From contig SXTL01000054.1 in assembly GCA_005790965.1 (NCBI GenBank), positions 1 through 21,352 on the forward strand: a stretch of 21,352 nt of DNA. The letters are read 5' to 3'. Positions 1-8,027 of this stretch are shown here, in pieces. Each line of letters starts with the position of its first letter. Within the stretch, counting starts at the first letter, position 1. The notes below the pieces were generated by a model. That model did no database searches, was not told the DNA's origin, and was given only the letters and a program-made list of their open reading frames with translations. The position numbers were made by a program, and so were the translations under genes. Source of the DNA: Burkholderiales bacterium. Its GTDB lineage: Bacteria > Pseudomonadota > Gammaproteobacteria > Burkholderiales > Thiobacillaceae.

Positions 1-111
1 CGAGCGACCTTGCAGCCAGGCGCGACATTGGTTGACCCAGCCCATGAGTAGCGGCGCCAGGAAGATGGCGACGAGGGTCTGGAAGATTTGCAGGAGGATG
101 CCAGTTGTCAT
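1..111 (-). CDS. hyfC: HyfC-like membrane subunit (NuoH family), N-terminal fragment
   Basis: Only the first 37 codons lie in the window; the gene continues past the left edge. The ATG is at 111 on the minus strand, four bases after the hyfB stop codon, so the two are translationally close and surely co-transcribed. The visible protein is a hydrophobic helix followed by residues APLLMGW and a basic RAWLQGRS segment. This resembles the N-terminus of HyfC/HycD proteins, where the first helix is followed by a short Arg-rich loop before the quinone-site region. HyfC/NuoH proteins anchor the hydrophilic hydrogenase or formate dehydrogenase arm to the membrane. The identification rests on a short stretch plus the position after hyfB. 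Whether the missing part carries the usual charged residues cannot be seen. Confidence 0.7.
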   Translation of the reverse strand, partial: MTTGILLQIFQTLVAIFLAPLLMGWVNQCRAWLQGRS

Positions 112-115
112 GGAG

Positions 116-2113
116 TCACCGCGTAAAGACAAGCAGGAAGAGCAGCGTGGCGAAGCTGTAGATCAGGTACCACTGGATGCGGCCGTGCTGCAGCTTGCCG
201 ATGTGGCCGGACAGCCAGCCGACCATGTTGGCGATCGGCTGGTAGAGCAGCGTCCACAGTCGGTCGTGGCTTTCGCCATGATATTTCGGCTGGCGGTCGA
301 ACGGGTCCGGCATCTGGCGTTCGACACGCATGAACGATTCGAAAATCTGCCGGATCGGCTGACCAAAGCCTTCTGCACTGTCCTGCATGCGGGCGTCCTG
401 TTCGGGATAGCCACAGTCCCACGGGTCGGCCCGGCGTACGCGGCCGTGATAGACCCACTTGACGCCGAAAAACACCAGCAGGGTGATCGCGGCGATCACA
501 ATCAGAAACAGGACAGGCGCATAACTCGCGCGCTCGGCCGACACCGGCGCCAGCAACAGCCAGTTGCCGTCGTTGACCATGGTCTGACTGAGCAGCAGGC
601 GGGTCACCGGCTTCAGCCAGTCGATAACATGAGCCGGGAACAGGCCAAGCAGGACGCAGCCCAGCGCCAGCCAGATCATACCAACGCGTTCGGGCCAGCC
701 GGCCTCGTGGGCGTGCTTGAGATTCTCGGCACGGGGTTGACCAAGGAACACTACACCGAAGAATTTCACCATCACATAAGCAGCCAGTGCGGCAGCTAGG
801 GCGATGGACGCCGCAGCAACCGGAATCACCATGTTGAGATAACTATGGGTCAGGTCTGGCGTAAGCAGGAAGGCCTGCAACAACAGCCATTCGGACACGA
901 ACCCGTTCAGCGGCGGCAGGCCAGCGATGGCCAGCACGCCGACCAGCGTCAGCCACGCTGTCCACGGCATGTTCCGGATCAGACCCCCCAACGCGCCCAT
1001 GTGACGCACACCTGTGGCATGCAGCACCGAGCCGGTGCCGATGAACAGCAGTCCCTTGAAAAAGGCGTGGTTGATCGCGTGATAAAGCACGGCGGTGAGC
1101 GTCAACGCCGCCAGCCCGCCCTTGCCATCAGCAAAGAAAATCAGCGTGAGTCCGAAGCCGGCCAGCAGGATGCCGATGTTCTCGATCGACGACCAGGCCA
1201 GCAGGCGTTTCATGTCTGACTGCACGGCGGCGAAGATGACGCCATACAGCGCCGTAACCAGACCCAGCGTCAGTGCCAGGGTGCCCCACCAGGTAAGCTG
1301 GATGTTGAGCAGGTCGAAGGTGACGCGCAGCAAACCATAGATGGCCGTCTTCAGCATCACGCCGGACATCAACGCCGACACCGGCGACGGTGCGGCCGGG
1401 TGCGCCTCGGGCAGCCAAATGTGCATGGGCACTAGGCCGGCCTTGGCACCAAAGCCGAACAAGGCAAGCAGGAAAGCGGCCGAGGCCCAGAACGGCGTCA
1501 GCTCGGCCGAACGCATATAGTCGAATGTATAGGCTCCCTGACCACCTTGCAGGGCACCGAAGCAGAGCAGCAGCGACACCGCGCCGATATGAGCGATCAG
1601 CAGGTAGAGAAAGCCAGCTTTGCGAATATCGGGAATCTTGTGGTCGGTGGTGACTAGGAAGTACGACGACAGCGCCATCACTTCCCAGGCCACCATGAAG
1701 GCATAGGCATCATCGGCCAGCAGCACCAGCACCATGCCGGCCAGAAACAGGTGATACCAGAGCGACAGCAACGACAGCGCGCCGGCATCCATGCTGCGGA
1801 AGTAGCCCATGCCGTAGATGGTGACGCCGAACGCTGCTCCGCCGAGCAACGCCATGAAGAAGCCGGACAGCGCGTCGAGCCGAAGGTGAATGGGCAGGTC
1901 AGGCAGGCCGATGGGCAGGATGAAATGCGCTCCACCGCCGGCCATGCCCACCGCACCGACCACGGCAATGGCCAGTGCACCCAGTGCGCCGAGCGGAAAA
2001 ATCAGATCCGTGATGAGGGTGCCGTCGCGCCGGAATGTCAGGCTGGCGCCGCCCAGCACCAGCCAGAACAGCACCAGGCCCCAGGCCCATTGAAGGGGAA
2101 TCAGATCGTACAT
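116..2113 (-). CDS. hyfB: Hydrogenase-4-type component B (NuoL/Mrp antiporter-family membrane subunit)
   Basis: A 665-residue polytopic protein, the usual length for HyfB. Family features are clear: Glu144 in the helix VAWEVMALSSY, Lys224 in KAGLVPMHIWLPEAHP (224-239), Lys255 in SGVMLKTAIYG, the QSDMKRLLAWSSIENIG stretch (298-314) and the HAFFKGLLF helix. These are the charged residues that form the proton path in NuoL/NuoN and Mrp antiporters. The C-terminal part carries the HyfB-type WDCGYPEQDARMQ motif and a final membrane helix. HyfB pumps or conducts ions in group-4 hydrogenase, formate hydrogenlyase and related complexes. It follows SulP-1 by 63 bases on the same strand and precedes hyfC by four bases. 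The catalytic subunits lie outside the window, so it is open whether this belongs to a true hydrogenase, a hydrogenase-like (Ehr-type) complex or another respiratory module. Confidence 0.88.
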   Translation of the reverse strand: MYDLIPLQWAWGLVLFWLVLGGASLTFRRDGTLITDLIFPLGALGALAIAVVGAVGMAGGGAHFILPIGLPDLPIHLRLDALSGFFMALLGGAAFGVTIYGMGYFRSMDAGALSLLSLWYHLFLAGMVLVLLADDAYAFMVAWEVMALSSYFLVTTDHKIPDIRKAGFLYLLIAHIGAVSLLLCFGALQGGQGAYTFDYMRSAELTPFWASAAFLLALFGFGAKAGLVPMHIWLPEAHPAAPSPVSALMSGVMLKTAIYGLLRVTFDLLNIQLTWWGTLALTLGLVTALYGVIFAAVQSDMKRLLAWSSIENIGILLAGFGLTLIFFADGKGGLAALTLTAVLYHAINHAFFKGLLFIGTGSVLHATGVRHMGALGGLIRNMPWTAWLTLVGVLAIAGLPPLNGFVSEWLLLQAFLLTPDLTHSYLNMVIPVAAASIALAAALAAYVMVKFFGVVFLGQPRAENLKHAHEAGWPERVGMIWLALGCVLLGLFPAHVIDWLKPVTRLLLSQTMVNDGNWLLLAPVSAERASYAPVLFLIVIAAITLLVFFGVKWVYHGRVRRADPWDCGYPEQDARMQDSAEGFGQPIRQIFESFMRVERQMPDPFDRQPKYHGESHDRLWTLLYQPIANMVGWLSGHIGKLQHGRIQWYLIYSFATLLFLLVFTR

Positions 2114-2173
2114 GGCAGGCTCATCGTTGTTATTTGCTGTGTTGGGGGGACGCGCAGATCAGTTGTTAATAGT

Positions 2174-2191
2174 CCCTCACGCCCGTGAGGG
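2174..2191. other. Perfect stem-loop overlapping the SulP-1 stop codon
   Basis: CCCTCACG and CGTGAGGG form an 8-bp perfect dyad around two central bases (in practice a 7-bp stem with a 4-base loop). It covers the last codons and TGA stop of SulP-1, at the SulP-1/hyfB junction. No T-run follows on the minus strand, so it is not a standard intrinsic terminator. It could act as an mRNA processing or stability element that uncouples SulP-1 and hyf expression. Confidence 0.45.
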
Positions 2192-4297
2192 TTTCAAGGC
2201 GCAAAACAGGTCGTCAGCACCCTTGTCACCAAGTCGCTCATAAATAGCGGTAATGGCTTGGTCCTCGGTGGCGAAGATGTTTTCCTGGCCGATCAGGTCG
2301 AACAGGCCGGTGTGACGCATCACATCAAGGACCTGTTTCTTCAGGCCCGAGAAGACGATCTGCATGTTGCCGTCGCGCAAACGCGTCACCAAGTGATGCA
2401 CCACCTCCTCGCCCGAGGCGTCGAGCTGGTTGATCGCGTCGCCCACCACCAGAACATACTCGGCGTTTGGCTTAGCTGCTACGGCCTCTAGGATGGTGTC
2501 CTCGAAGAAGGCAATGTTGGCGAAATAGAGCGAACCATCAAAACGCATGGCGATGATGTGGTCGCTAGTGGGAATGCCCGGGTTCACCTTAACATCGCGA
2601 AGGGTGCCATCCTTGTAGCGGCCCAGTTGGGCTACACGCGGCTCCATGGTGCGGTATAGGTAGAGCAGGATAGCGAGTCCGGCGCCGACCATGATGCCAT
2701 TGTCCAGATGCGGAGCGAAGAGCAGAGTGGCGATAAAGGTGGCACCCGCTGCGATGCCATCGTGGCGGCTGGCGTGCCAGGCATGCTTGACCGCCTCAAA
2801 ATTCACTAGGCCGATCACTGCCATGATGATGATGGCGGCCAGCACGGCTTGGGGCAGATGGTAAAGCAGTGGCGTCAGGAACAGCAGCGTCAACAGCACA
2901 AACAGCGTGGTGATCACGGCTGCCAGGCCTGTTTTCGCCCCAGCGTTGAAGTTCACCGCCGAGCGCGAGAACGACCCTGACACCGGAAAAGCCTGGGTAA
3001 AACCACCGACAATGTTGGCCAGGCCTTGGCCGATCAGCTCTTGGTTCGGGTCTACTTTCTGTTTGGCCTTGGTGGCCAGCGCCTTGGCGATGGAGATGGC
3101 CTCCATAAAACCAACGAGCGAAATGACGATGGCCGCCGAGAGCAGTGAGCCAATCGCGCCTAAGTCCAGGCTGGGCATGGACACCGACGGCAAGCCCTCG
3201 GGAATGGCGCCCACTACCTCGCCGCCGCCTACCAGCTTAAAGCCGTCGCCCCTGACTGCGCGGAGGCTATAGGTATGGCCGTCGCCGGTCATGCCAGCCG
3301 GCACCCGGTCGGCGGGATACACCGTGTGCACGCCATCAGTTCCTGTCGCTAGCGCCACCGGCACCTTGCGCAGCGCCTTCTTTAACTTGCTGGCCTCTTC
3401 TTCGGCCTGCTTGGCGGCGATGTCGGCCATATCCAGTTCATATTCCAGACGCGCCGCCTCCGGGCTGTGCTTGCCCTTCTCGCGCTGTGCAGCGGTTAGT
3501 GCGCCTGCCTTGACGGCCTTGGCGGCAGCCATATCGTCCTGACGCTTTGCAGCGGCAGCCACTCCCTCGACCATGGCGCGCAATTCGGGATCAGCGATCT
3601 GATCCATGCGGCCCGCGGCATTTTTCTCAAAGCCAATCGCGAACGACAGCACCGTGGTCACTACCACAGCGATCAGCACACCCGGCCACTTCGGCTTGAA
3701 CTTCTTAATTACCCACATCAGGGCGATACCCAGCGCGCCCATGGCCAAGGTCGGCAGATGCGTATCGCCGATCTGCATCGCGACTCCCCAGATGTCTTTC
3801 ATGAAGCTCTCCGAGCGGCCCATGGGCACACCGAACAGTTTTGACACCTGCGACAAACCGATAATGATCGCCGCCGCATTGGTGAAGCCGACGATAACTG
3901 GATGCGACAGAAAGTTCACCACCACACCCAGTTTGAACAAACCCAAAGACAACTGCACCACGCCGACCAGCAAAGCAAGCAGAATGGCCAGCGCGATGAA
4001 CTGTGCCGAACCCGACGCGGCCAGCGGCGCCAGCGACGACGCTGTCAGCAACGACACCACAGCCACCGGACCGGTCCCCAGATAATTACTGGATCCAAAC
4101 ATGGAAGCGATAGCTACCGGCAAAAAAGCAGCATACAGACCGTAGTAGGCGGGCATCCCCGCCAATTGCGCGTAGGCCATCGACTGCGGGATCAGGACTA
4201 GAGCGACTGTGATGCCGGCAATGAAGTCCGGCTTGACCGTGTCAATCTTGAGCGGAAACCAGCGCAGGAAAGGCAAAAAGCGGGCGATATTGTTCAT
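2177..4297 (-). CDS. SulP-family anion transporter with STAS domain and periplasmic-type insertion (SulP-1)
   Basis: A 706-residue SLC26/SulP protein. The N-terminal membrane domain opens with DFIAGITVALVLIPQSMAYA and has GLYAAFLP and GTGPVAVVS; later come FMEAISIAKALA (397-408), DPNQELIGQGLAN and the anion-site motif SGSFSRSAVN (440-449) with its conserved Arg. A STAS domain occupies about 557-700. Unusual for the family is a charged, Ala/Lys/Glu-rich insertion at about 224-358 between the helix ending SFAIGF and the GAIPEGLP loop. By usual SulP topology it would face the periplasm. SulP-2 in this window has the same insertion, SulP-3 does not. SulP proteins carry sulfate, bicarbonate (BicA) or dicarboxylates (DauA). 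The neighbouring carbonic anhydrases favour bicarbonate, by inference. It follows a USP-like gene by 12 bases and precedes hyfB, in one transcript. The ribosome site is weak (AGAAG). Confidence 0.9.
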   Translation of the reverse strand: MNNIARFLPFLRWFPLKIDTVKPDFIAGITVALVLIPQSMAYAQLAGMPAYYGLYAAFLPVAIASMFGSSNYLGTGPVAVVSLLTASSLAPLAASGSAQFIALAILLALLVGVVQLSLGLFKLGVVVNFLSHPVIVGFTNAAAIIIGLSQVSKLFGVPMGRSESFMKDIWGVAMQIGDTHLPTLAMGALGIALMWVIKKFKPKWPGVLIAVVVTTVLSFAIGFEKNAAGRMDQIADPELRAMVEGVAAAAKRQDDMAAAKAVKAGALTAAQREKGKHSPEAARLEYELDMADIAAKQAEEEASKLKKALRKVPVALATGTDGVHTVYPADRVPAGMTGDGHTYSLRAVRGDGFKLVGGGEVVGAIPEGLPSVSMPSLDLGAIGSLLSAAIVISLVGFMEAISIAKALATKAKQKVDPNQELIGQGLANIVGGFTQAFPVSGSFSRSAVNFNAGAKTGLAAVITTLFVLLTLLFLTPLLYHLPQAVLAAIIIMAVIGLVNFEAVKHAWHASRHDGIAAGATFIATLLFAPHLDNGIMVGAGLAILLYLYRTMEPRVAQLGRYKDGTLRDVKVNPGIPTSDHIIAMRFDGSLYFANIAFFEDTILEAVAAKPNAEYVLVVGDAINQLDASGEEVVHHLVTRLRDGNMQIVFSGLKKQVLDVMRHTGLFDLIGQENIFATEDQAITAIYERLGDKGADDLFCALKPSRA

Positions 4298-4309
4298 GAT
4301 GAGGTTCTT

Positions 4310-4684
4310 CTAGGTTTCTTCGGGCAAGTTGGGGTGGTCGGAGGCCGCAACCAGCGGACAATCGAGACGCATCCATGGGTCCTGTCCTTCGGCGGCCCAT
4401 GCGGAAGGGCGCCCGACCACGACGGAAACGATGCATTCGTGGCGATGGGCGTGGCCGACCACATCCTTGGCCTTCAGATTGGCCACTGGAGTCAGCCGAA
4501 CGGCGGCACCGGCCAGATTGAGCGCATCAAGACGGGATTGCATCTCGGCCCAATCCGAGCGACCAGGGTCGGCCAGCACCTCCAGCTCCGCCTCCATGCG
4601 CCGACACAGACCCGAGGCAACTGCAAGCAGGCGCTCCACCGGCGAGGCGAGGCGCAGAGCAAGCAAGACGCGACGCTTGGTCAC
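4310..4684 (-). CDS. Small USP-like protein upstream of SulP-1
   Basis: A 124-residue soluble protein. The opening RRVLLAL beta-strand, the helix ending in GLCRRMEAELEVLADP (26-40) and the later strand CIVSVVVGRPS resemble the alternating alpha/beta layout of universal stress proteins. The usual G-x2-G-x9-G-S/T nucleotide motif is absent, so ATP binding is doubtful. The start is GTG at 4684, because a TGA lies in frame three codons upstream. It resembles the protein at 8028-8450: both have the pattern C-R-x-M-x-A-x-L-x2-L-A-x-P after the first strand. Position just before SulP-1, with 12 bases between, suggests a small cytoplasmic partner or regulator of the transporter, but no function is established. 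Confidence 0.6.
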   Translation of the reverse strand: MTKRRVLLALRLASPVERLLAVASGLCRRMEAELEVLADPGRSDWAEMQSRLDALNLAGAAVRLTPVANLKAKDVVGHAHRHECIVSVVVGRPSAWAAEGQDPWMRLDCPLVAASDHPNLPEET

Positions 4685-4690
4685 AGCAAA

Positions 4691-4798
4691 TCAAGTGCGG
4701 CAACGGGTGAGAACCCAGCAGGATGGCTCGTGAAGCACATCGGCCGGCTGGGCGATGCTTTGGAATAAGTCTGACAAAAAATCGAACAAGGCACGCAT
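4691..4798 (-). CDS. Candidate 35-residue leader peptide after the sigma-54 promoter
   Basis: A short ORF starting MRALFDFLSDLFQSIAQP. The ATG at 4798 is preceded by GGAG with a six-base spacer and lies about 21 bases from the transcription start predicted for the sigma-54 promoter at 4831-4845. That is a better initiation signal than the downstream USP-like gene has. It ends in TGA and is in the same frame as the USP-like gene, whose GTG start follows two codons later (TGA TTT GCT GTG). It may be a translated leader that couples ribosomes to the next gene, or rarely give a fusion by stop readthrough. I do not recognise the peptide. It could also be chance. Confidence 0.45.
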   Translation of the reverse strand: MRALFDFLSDLFQSIAQPADVLHEPSCWVLTRCRT

Positions 4799-4830
4799 GG
4801 GTGTCTCCAGGAAAATTTGCAAACACCGAA

Positions 4831-4845
4831 GCAGGAACCGTGCCA
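4831..4845 (-). promoter_or_regulatory. Sigma-54 (-24/-12) promoter for the USP-like/SulP-1/hyf operon
   Basis: Read on the minus strand the site is TGGCACGGTTCCTGC: GG and GC are separated by exactly ten bases, and the -24 half TGGCACG matches the sigma-54 consensus fully. Transcription would begin near 4819, just upstream of the mini-ORF. An NtrC-type activator is encoded next door, and an inverted repeat suited to an upstream activator site lies about 150 bases upstream (4994-5012). The strength rests on the consensus match only. Confidence 0.7.
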
Positions 4846-4993
4846 CCCCAAGACTTAACAACAAGCTATTGTTTTTAAGGAAATTATTTCTAACAATGAA
4901 ATCGTGACAAAACCTTAGCATTTCATCGTGCAACATAAAAAGCCCTGAACTCAATAGGACTACAAGAAAACAACAAGTTAGAAAAAATCCGGC

Positions 4994-5012
4994 TTGTTGC
5001 GTACTGCAACAA
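4994..5012. promoter_or_regulatory. Inverted repeat TTGTTGC-N5-GCAACAA, candidate activator site
   Basis: Perfect 7-bp arms around GTACT, ending 17 bases before the kinase start codon and about 150 bases upstream of the minus-strand sigma-54 promoter, a typical distance for a bEBP enhancer. A further dyad, CTTGCA-N12-TGCAAG, spans the kinase start (5021-5044). The remaining intergenic DNA (4846-4993) is AT-rich and holds no gene that I can see. The site could serve both the divergent operon and autoregulation of the kinase gene. Confidence 0.5.
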
Positions 5013-5028
5013 AAGATAAACTTGCAAC

Positions 5029-6495
5029 ATGCGCTCGCTGCAAGGAAAGATCATCCTCGTTTATCTGGCCTTGGCCGCCCTCGCGGTGGGCTTGTCCCTG
5101 ATCGCTTTGCTAGAAATCAACCTGATCGCCCGCAAGACAGAGGCTGGCAGCAAAGTTGCCGAATTTTTCGACGCCACACTGGAATTGCGCCGGTTCGAAA
5201 AAAATCATTTTCTCTACGGTCAGCCGCAGGACTTGCAGGAGAACACTCACTACGCCCGCCTTGCAATAGACCTACTCCAGCGTGATCGAGAAGCCTTCGT
5301 CGCCCTGATCAGCCCAACCGGAGCACTCAACCTAGAGCACGACCTGACTCGCTATGGCCGGCTGATGGCCGCACACGCTCAAAGCCCTGACAACGAAACA
5401 CTTGCAACCGAAGTGCGTGCCCTCGGCTATCGCATTGTCACCGCAGGCGAAACCCTTGCAGCAAAAGAACGCCAGAACCTGCGCGACGCTCTCGCCAAGC
5501 ACCAGCGCAACTTGCTCGTCTCGGTCTCTGCGGTGGCTGGCTTGCTCCTGCTCGCGGGACTTTTCCTTGGGCGCTGGGTCACTCGGCCGCTCAAAGAGAT
5601 GGAAGCCAGCATGGAGGCCGTCGCCCATGGCCAACTCACCCGCTTGAGTCTGGACATCAGCGAGCGTGAACTGGCCTCGCTGACCCAAGCTTTCAACCAT
5701 GTCCTCGACGAACTTGAACGGCGCCAGCACACGCTGGTTCGGGCGGAGAAACTTGCCTCGCTCGGCACCTTGCTGTCGGGCGTCGCACATGAGCTGAACA
5801 ATCCGCTGTCGAATATTTCCAGCACAGCACAAATTCTCAACGAAGACGCCAATTTCGCATCTGAAATACACCGCGAGCTCCTCACCGATATCGACCATGA
5901 AACGCGCCGCGCGGCCACCATCGTGCGTTCGCTGCTCGATTACGCACGCGACCGTAATTTCCACAGCCAGCCGGTCGATCTGGCCGAACTAATTGAAGAA
6001 ACCCTGCGCTTCCTGAAAACGCTAAAACCCACCGGCGTCGAAATGAAGCTTCATGTGCCGGCCGGACTGACTGTTGCCGCCGACCGGCCACGCCTCCAAC
6101 AAGCCCTGCTCAACCTAATCAAGAATGCCCTCGAAGCCATGGGCAACTATGGCGAATTGAGCATTGAAGTCTGCCGCCGCAAGGCCGGCCTGAGCGACGA
6201 GGCAACCATGCTCGCCGGCAGTTGCCGTCCCGGCGCAGCCGTGGTGGATCTGACCGTATCCGACACCGGCCCCGGCATCCCACCCGAGGCGGTGCCGCGC
6301 ATCTTCGACCCCTTCTTCACCACCAAACCAGTTGGCTACGGCAACGGCCTCGGTCTGTTCATCGTTCATGAAATCATCGATGAGCACGGTGGTTGCATCG
6401 GCGCAGAGAACCTGCCAGAAGGTGGCGCCCGCTTCTCCATTCGCCTGCCCATCGGCGATCCACAAACCACTCAACCCAAGCATTCAACCCAATGA
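5029..6495 (+). CDS. Membrane-bound sensor histidine kinase (NtrB/ZraS-like)
   Basis: A 488-residue kinase. A first membrane helix (about 9-31) is followed by a ~130-residue periplasmic sensing domain of helical character, a second helix (162-182), a HAMP region (183-235), a HisKA domain with phospho-acceptor His254 in GVAHELNNPLSN, and a HATPase domain with the N-box (NLIKNALEAM), SDTGPGI, FDPFFTTKP and GNGLGLF motifs. The HELNNPL type pairs with NtrC-family regulators, and the next gene is one, overlapping by four bases (ATGA). The stimulus is unknown; the genes around it suggest anion, inorganic-carbon or redox state. No Shine-Dalgarno precedes the ATG; the leader is AT-rich with TTGC/GCAA dyads. 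The membrane kinase architecture is certain, the target genes are inferred. Confidence 0.93.
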   Translation: MRSLQGKIILVYLALAALAVGLSLIALLEINLIARKTEAGSKVAEFFDATLELRRFEKNHFLYGQPQDLQENTHYARLAIDLLQRDREAFVALISPTGALNLEHDLTRYGRLMAAHAQSPDNETLATEVRALGYRIVTAGETLAAKERQNLRDALAKHQRNLLVSVSAVAGLLLLAGLFLGRWVTRPLKEMEASMEAVAHGQLTRLSLDISERELASLTQAFNHVLDELERRQHTLVRAEKLASLGTLLSGVAHELNNPLSNISSTAQILNEDANFASEIHRELLTDIDHETRRAATIVRSLLDYARDRNFHSQPVDLAELIEETLRFLKTLKPTGVEMKLHVPAGLTVAADRPRLQQALLNLIKNALEAMGNYGELSIEVCRRKAGLSDEATMLAGSCRPGAAVVDLTVSDTGPGIPPEAVPRIFDPFFTTKPVGYGNGLGLFIVHEIIDEHGGCIGAENLPEGGARFSIRLPIGDPQTTQPKHSTQ

Positions 6496-7847
6496 CCGCC
6501 CGCCTCCTCATCGTCGACGACGAAAAAATCGCCCTGCGCAACCTCGAGCATGTACTCACAAAAGAGGGGTACGAAGTTACTGCCACTCTGAGCGGCAGTC
6601 AGGCTCTGAGCTTGCTCGACAGTCAGCCGTTCGATGTGGTTCTGACCGACCTAAAGATGGACAAGGTCGATGGCATGCAGGTACTGCGCCGCTGCAAGGC
6701 CCAGCATCCAGATATCGAAGTCATCATGATCACTGGCTTCGCCACGCTAGAATCGGCCGTTGCTGCCATGAAGGAAGGGGCTTTTCATTATGTCGCCAAG
6801 CCTTTCCGCTTGGACGAAGTGCGCAAGACGGTGGCCGAGGCAGTGGAGAAAATCGGCCTCAAACGCGAAAACCAGGCCCTGCGCGAGCAGCTTTCCGCCT
6901 TTCAGGGTAAGACCCGCATCATCACCCGCGACGGCCCCATGCAGAAACTGCTCGACATGGCCCGGCAGGTCGCGCCCACCGGTTGCAATGTCCTCATCTC
7001 GGGCGAGTCGGGCACCGGCAAGGAACTCTTCGCCCGCTACCTGCACGAGCATGGCGCCCACCCCAACGGCCCCTTCATTGCGGTCAACTGCGGCGCCTTC
7101 AACGAAGAACTGTTGGCCAACGAACTGTTCGGCAGCGAGAAAGGTGCCTTTACCAGTGCGCCCGGCAAACAAGGTCTCATTGTCACCGCCCACGGTGGCA
7201 CTCTGTTCCTCGACGAAATCACCGAAATGCCGCCAGCCATGCAGGTCAAGCTGCTGCGCGTCATTCAGGAACGCGAAGTGCTACCGCTCGGCGCCACCAA
7301 ATCGATCAAGGTCGATGTTCGCTTCATCGCCGCCAGCAATCGCGATATGAAAACCTGGGTTGCCGACGGCCGCTTTCGGCAGGATCTATGGTTCCGTCTC
7401 AATGTGGTTAACCTGCACATCCTGCCGTTGTCACAGCGGCGCGAGGACATCCCGCTACTGGCTCAGCACTTTCTCGCCCGCTCCGCACCGCCGATGGGTA
7501 AGACCCTCCACACTTTTTCAGAAGAGGCCATGGCCCTGCTGAAAACCTACGACTTCCCTGGTAATGTGCGCGAACTGGAAAACATCGTCGAACGCGGCGT
7601 CGCCCTTTGCCAGGGTGATCGCATCGAGGCCGCCCATCTGCCCGACGACCTGCGTGACCTTACCATCCGTGCCTTCCGCCGCAAAGACGGCCAGGTACCG
7701 ACGCTGGAAGAGCAAGAGCACGACTACATCCTGTGGGTGTTGGATGAAGCCAACGGTAACCAGACCCTCGCCGCGCAAATGCTCGGCATCGACCGGGTCT
7801 CGTTGTGGCGGAAATTGAAGCGGTTCAATGTAACGAAAGCCGAATAG
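6492..7847 (+). CDS. NtrC-family sigma-54-dependent response regulator
   Basis: A 451-residue activator with three domains. The receiver (1-120) has the acidic pair Asp9/Asp10, phospho-acceptor Asp53 (LTDLKMD), Thr81 and Lys103. The AAA+ domain (about 142-375) has Walker A GESGTGKE (171-178) and Walker B GGTLFLDE (235-242). The sigma-54 contact loop reads GAFTSA (218-223) instead of the usual GAFTGA. A Fis-type helix-turn-helix closes the protein (about 424-446, LAAQMLGIDRVSLWRKLKRF). I chose ATG 6492 because it overlaps the kinase stop and starts at the receiver domain; a longer frame opens at 6393 but lies within the kinase. It probably activates the two sigma-54-type promoters at 4831-4845 and 7977-7991. 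Confidence 0.93.
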   Translation: MTARLLIVDDEKIALRNLEHVLTKEGYEVTATLSGSQALSLLDSQPFDVVLTDLKMDKVDGMQVLRRCKAQHPDIEVIMITGFATLESAVAAMKEGAFHYVAKPFRLDEVRKTVAEAVEKIGLKRENQALREQLSAFQGKTRIITRDGPMQKLLDMARQVAPTGCNVLISGESGTGKELFARYLHEHGAHPNGPFIAVNCGAFNEELLANELFGSEKGAFTSAPGKQGLIVTAHGGTLFLDEITEMPPAMQVKLLRVIQEREVLPLGATKSIKVDVRFIAASNRDMKTWVADGRFRQDLWFRLNVVNLHILPLSQRREDIPLLAQHFLARSAPPMGKTLHTFSEEAMALLKTYDFPGNVRELENIVERGVALCQGDRIEAAHLPDDLRDLTIRAFRRKDGQVPTLEEQEHDYILWVLDEANGNQTLAAQMLGIDRVSLWRKLKRFNVTKAE

Positions 7848-7976
7848 GCGGCGCAGGGCATAAAGCAGCGAGCAGACCGGGAGCGGTTCATTCGAGCGCT
7901 TTCCCAGCTATTGCAAACCTCAACACCTGACAAGCCAGACTCGTCGCGAGCTCCATAATAATCAGCGTGTTACATC

Positions 7977-7991
7977 TGGCACGGACTATGC
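7977..7991 (+). promoter_or_regulatory. Sigma-54 (-24/-12) promoter for the second USP-like gene
   Basis: The site TGGCACGGACTATGC has GG and GC ten bases apart and the same TGGCACGG -24 half as the promoter at 4831-4845. Transcription would begin near 8003, 25 bases before the GTG start at 8028. The 180 bases between the regulator and this gene hold no other gene; TTGCAAAC at 7911-7918 is a possible half-site of the regulator. Confidence 0.7.
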
Positions 7992-8027
7992 TTAGGTTCA
8001 TCCACCTACCTTGCTCCGGAGTTTACC

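Noticed and set aside
32..799. 255-codon plus-strand frame at the left edge
   Set aside because: It is antisense to hyfB, whose reading frame has strong family motifs.
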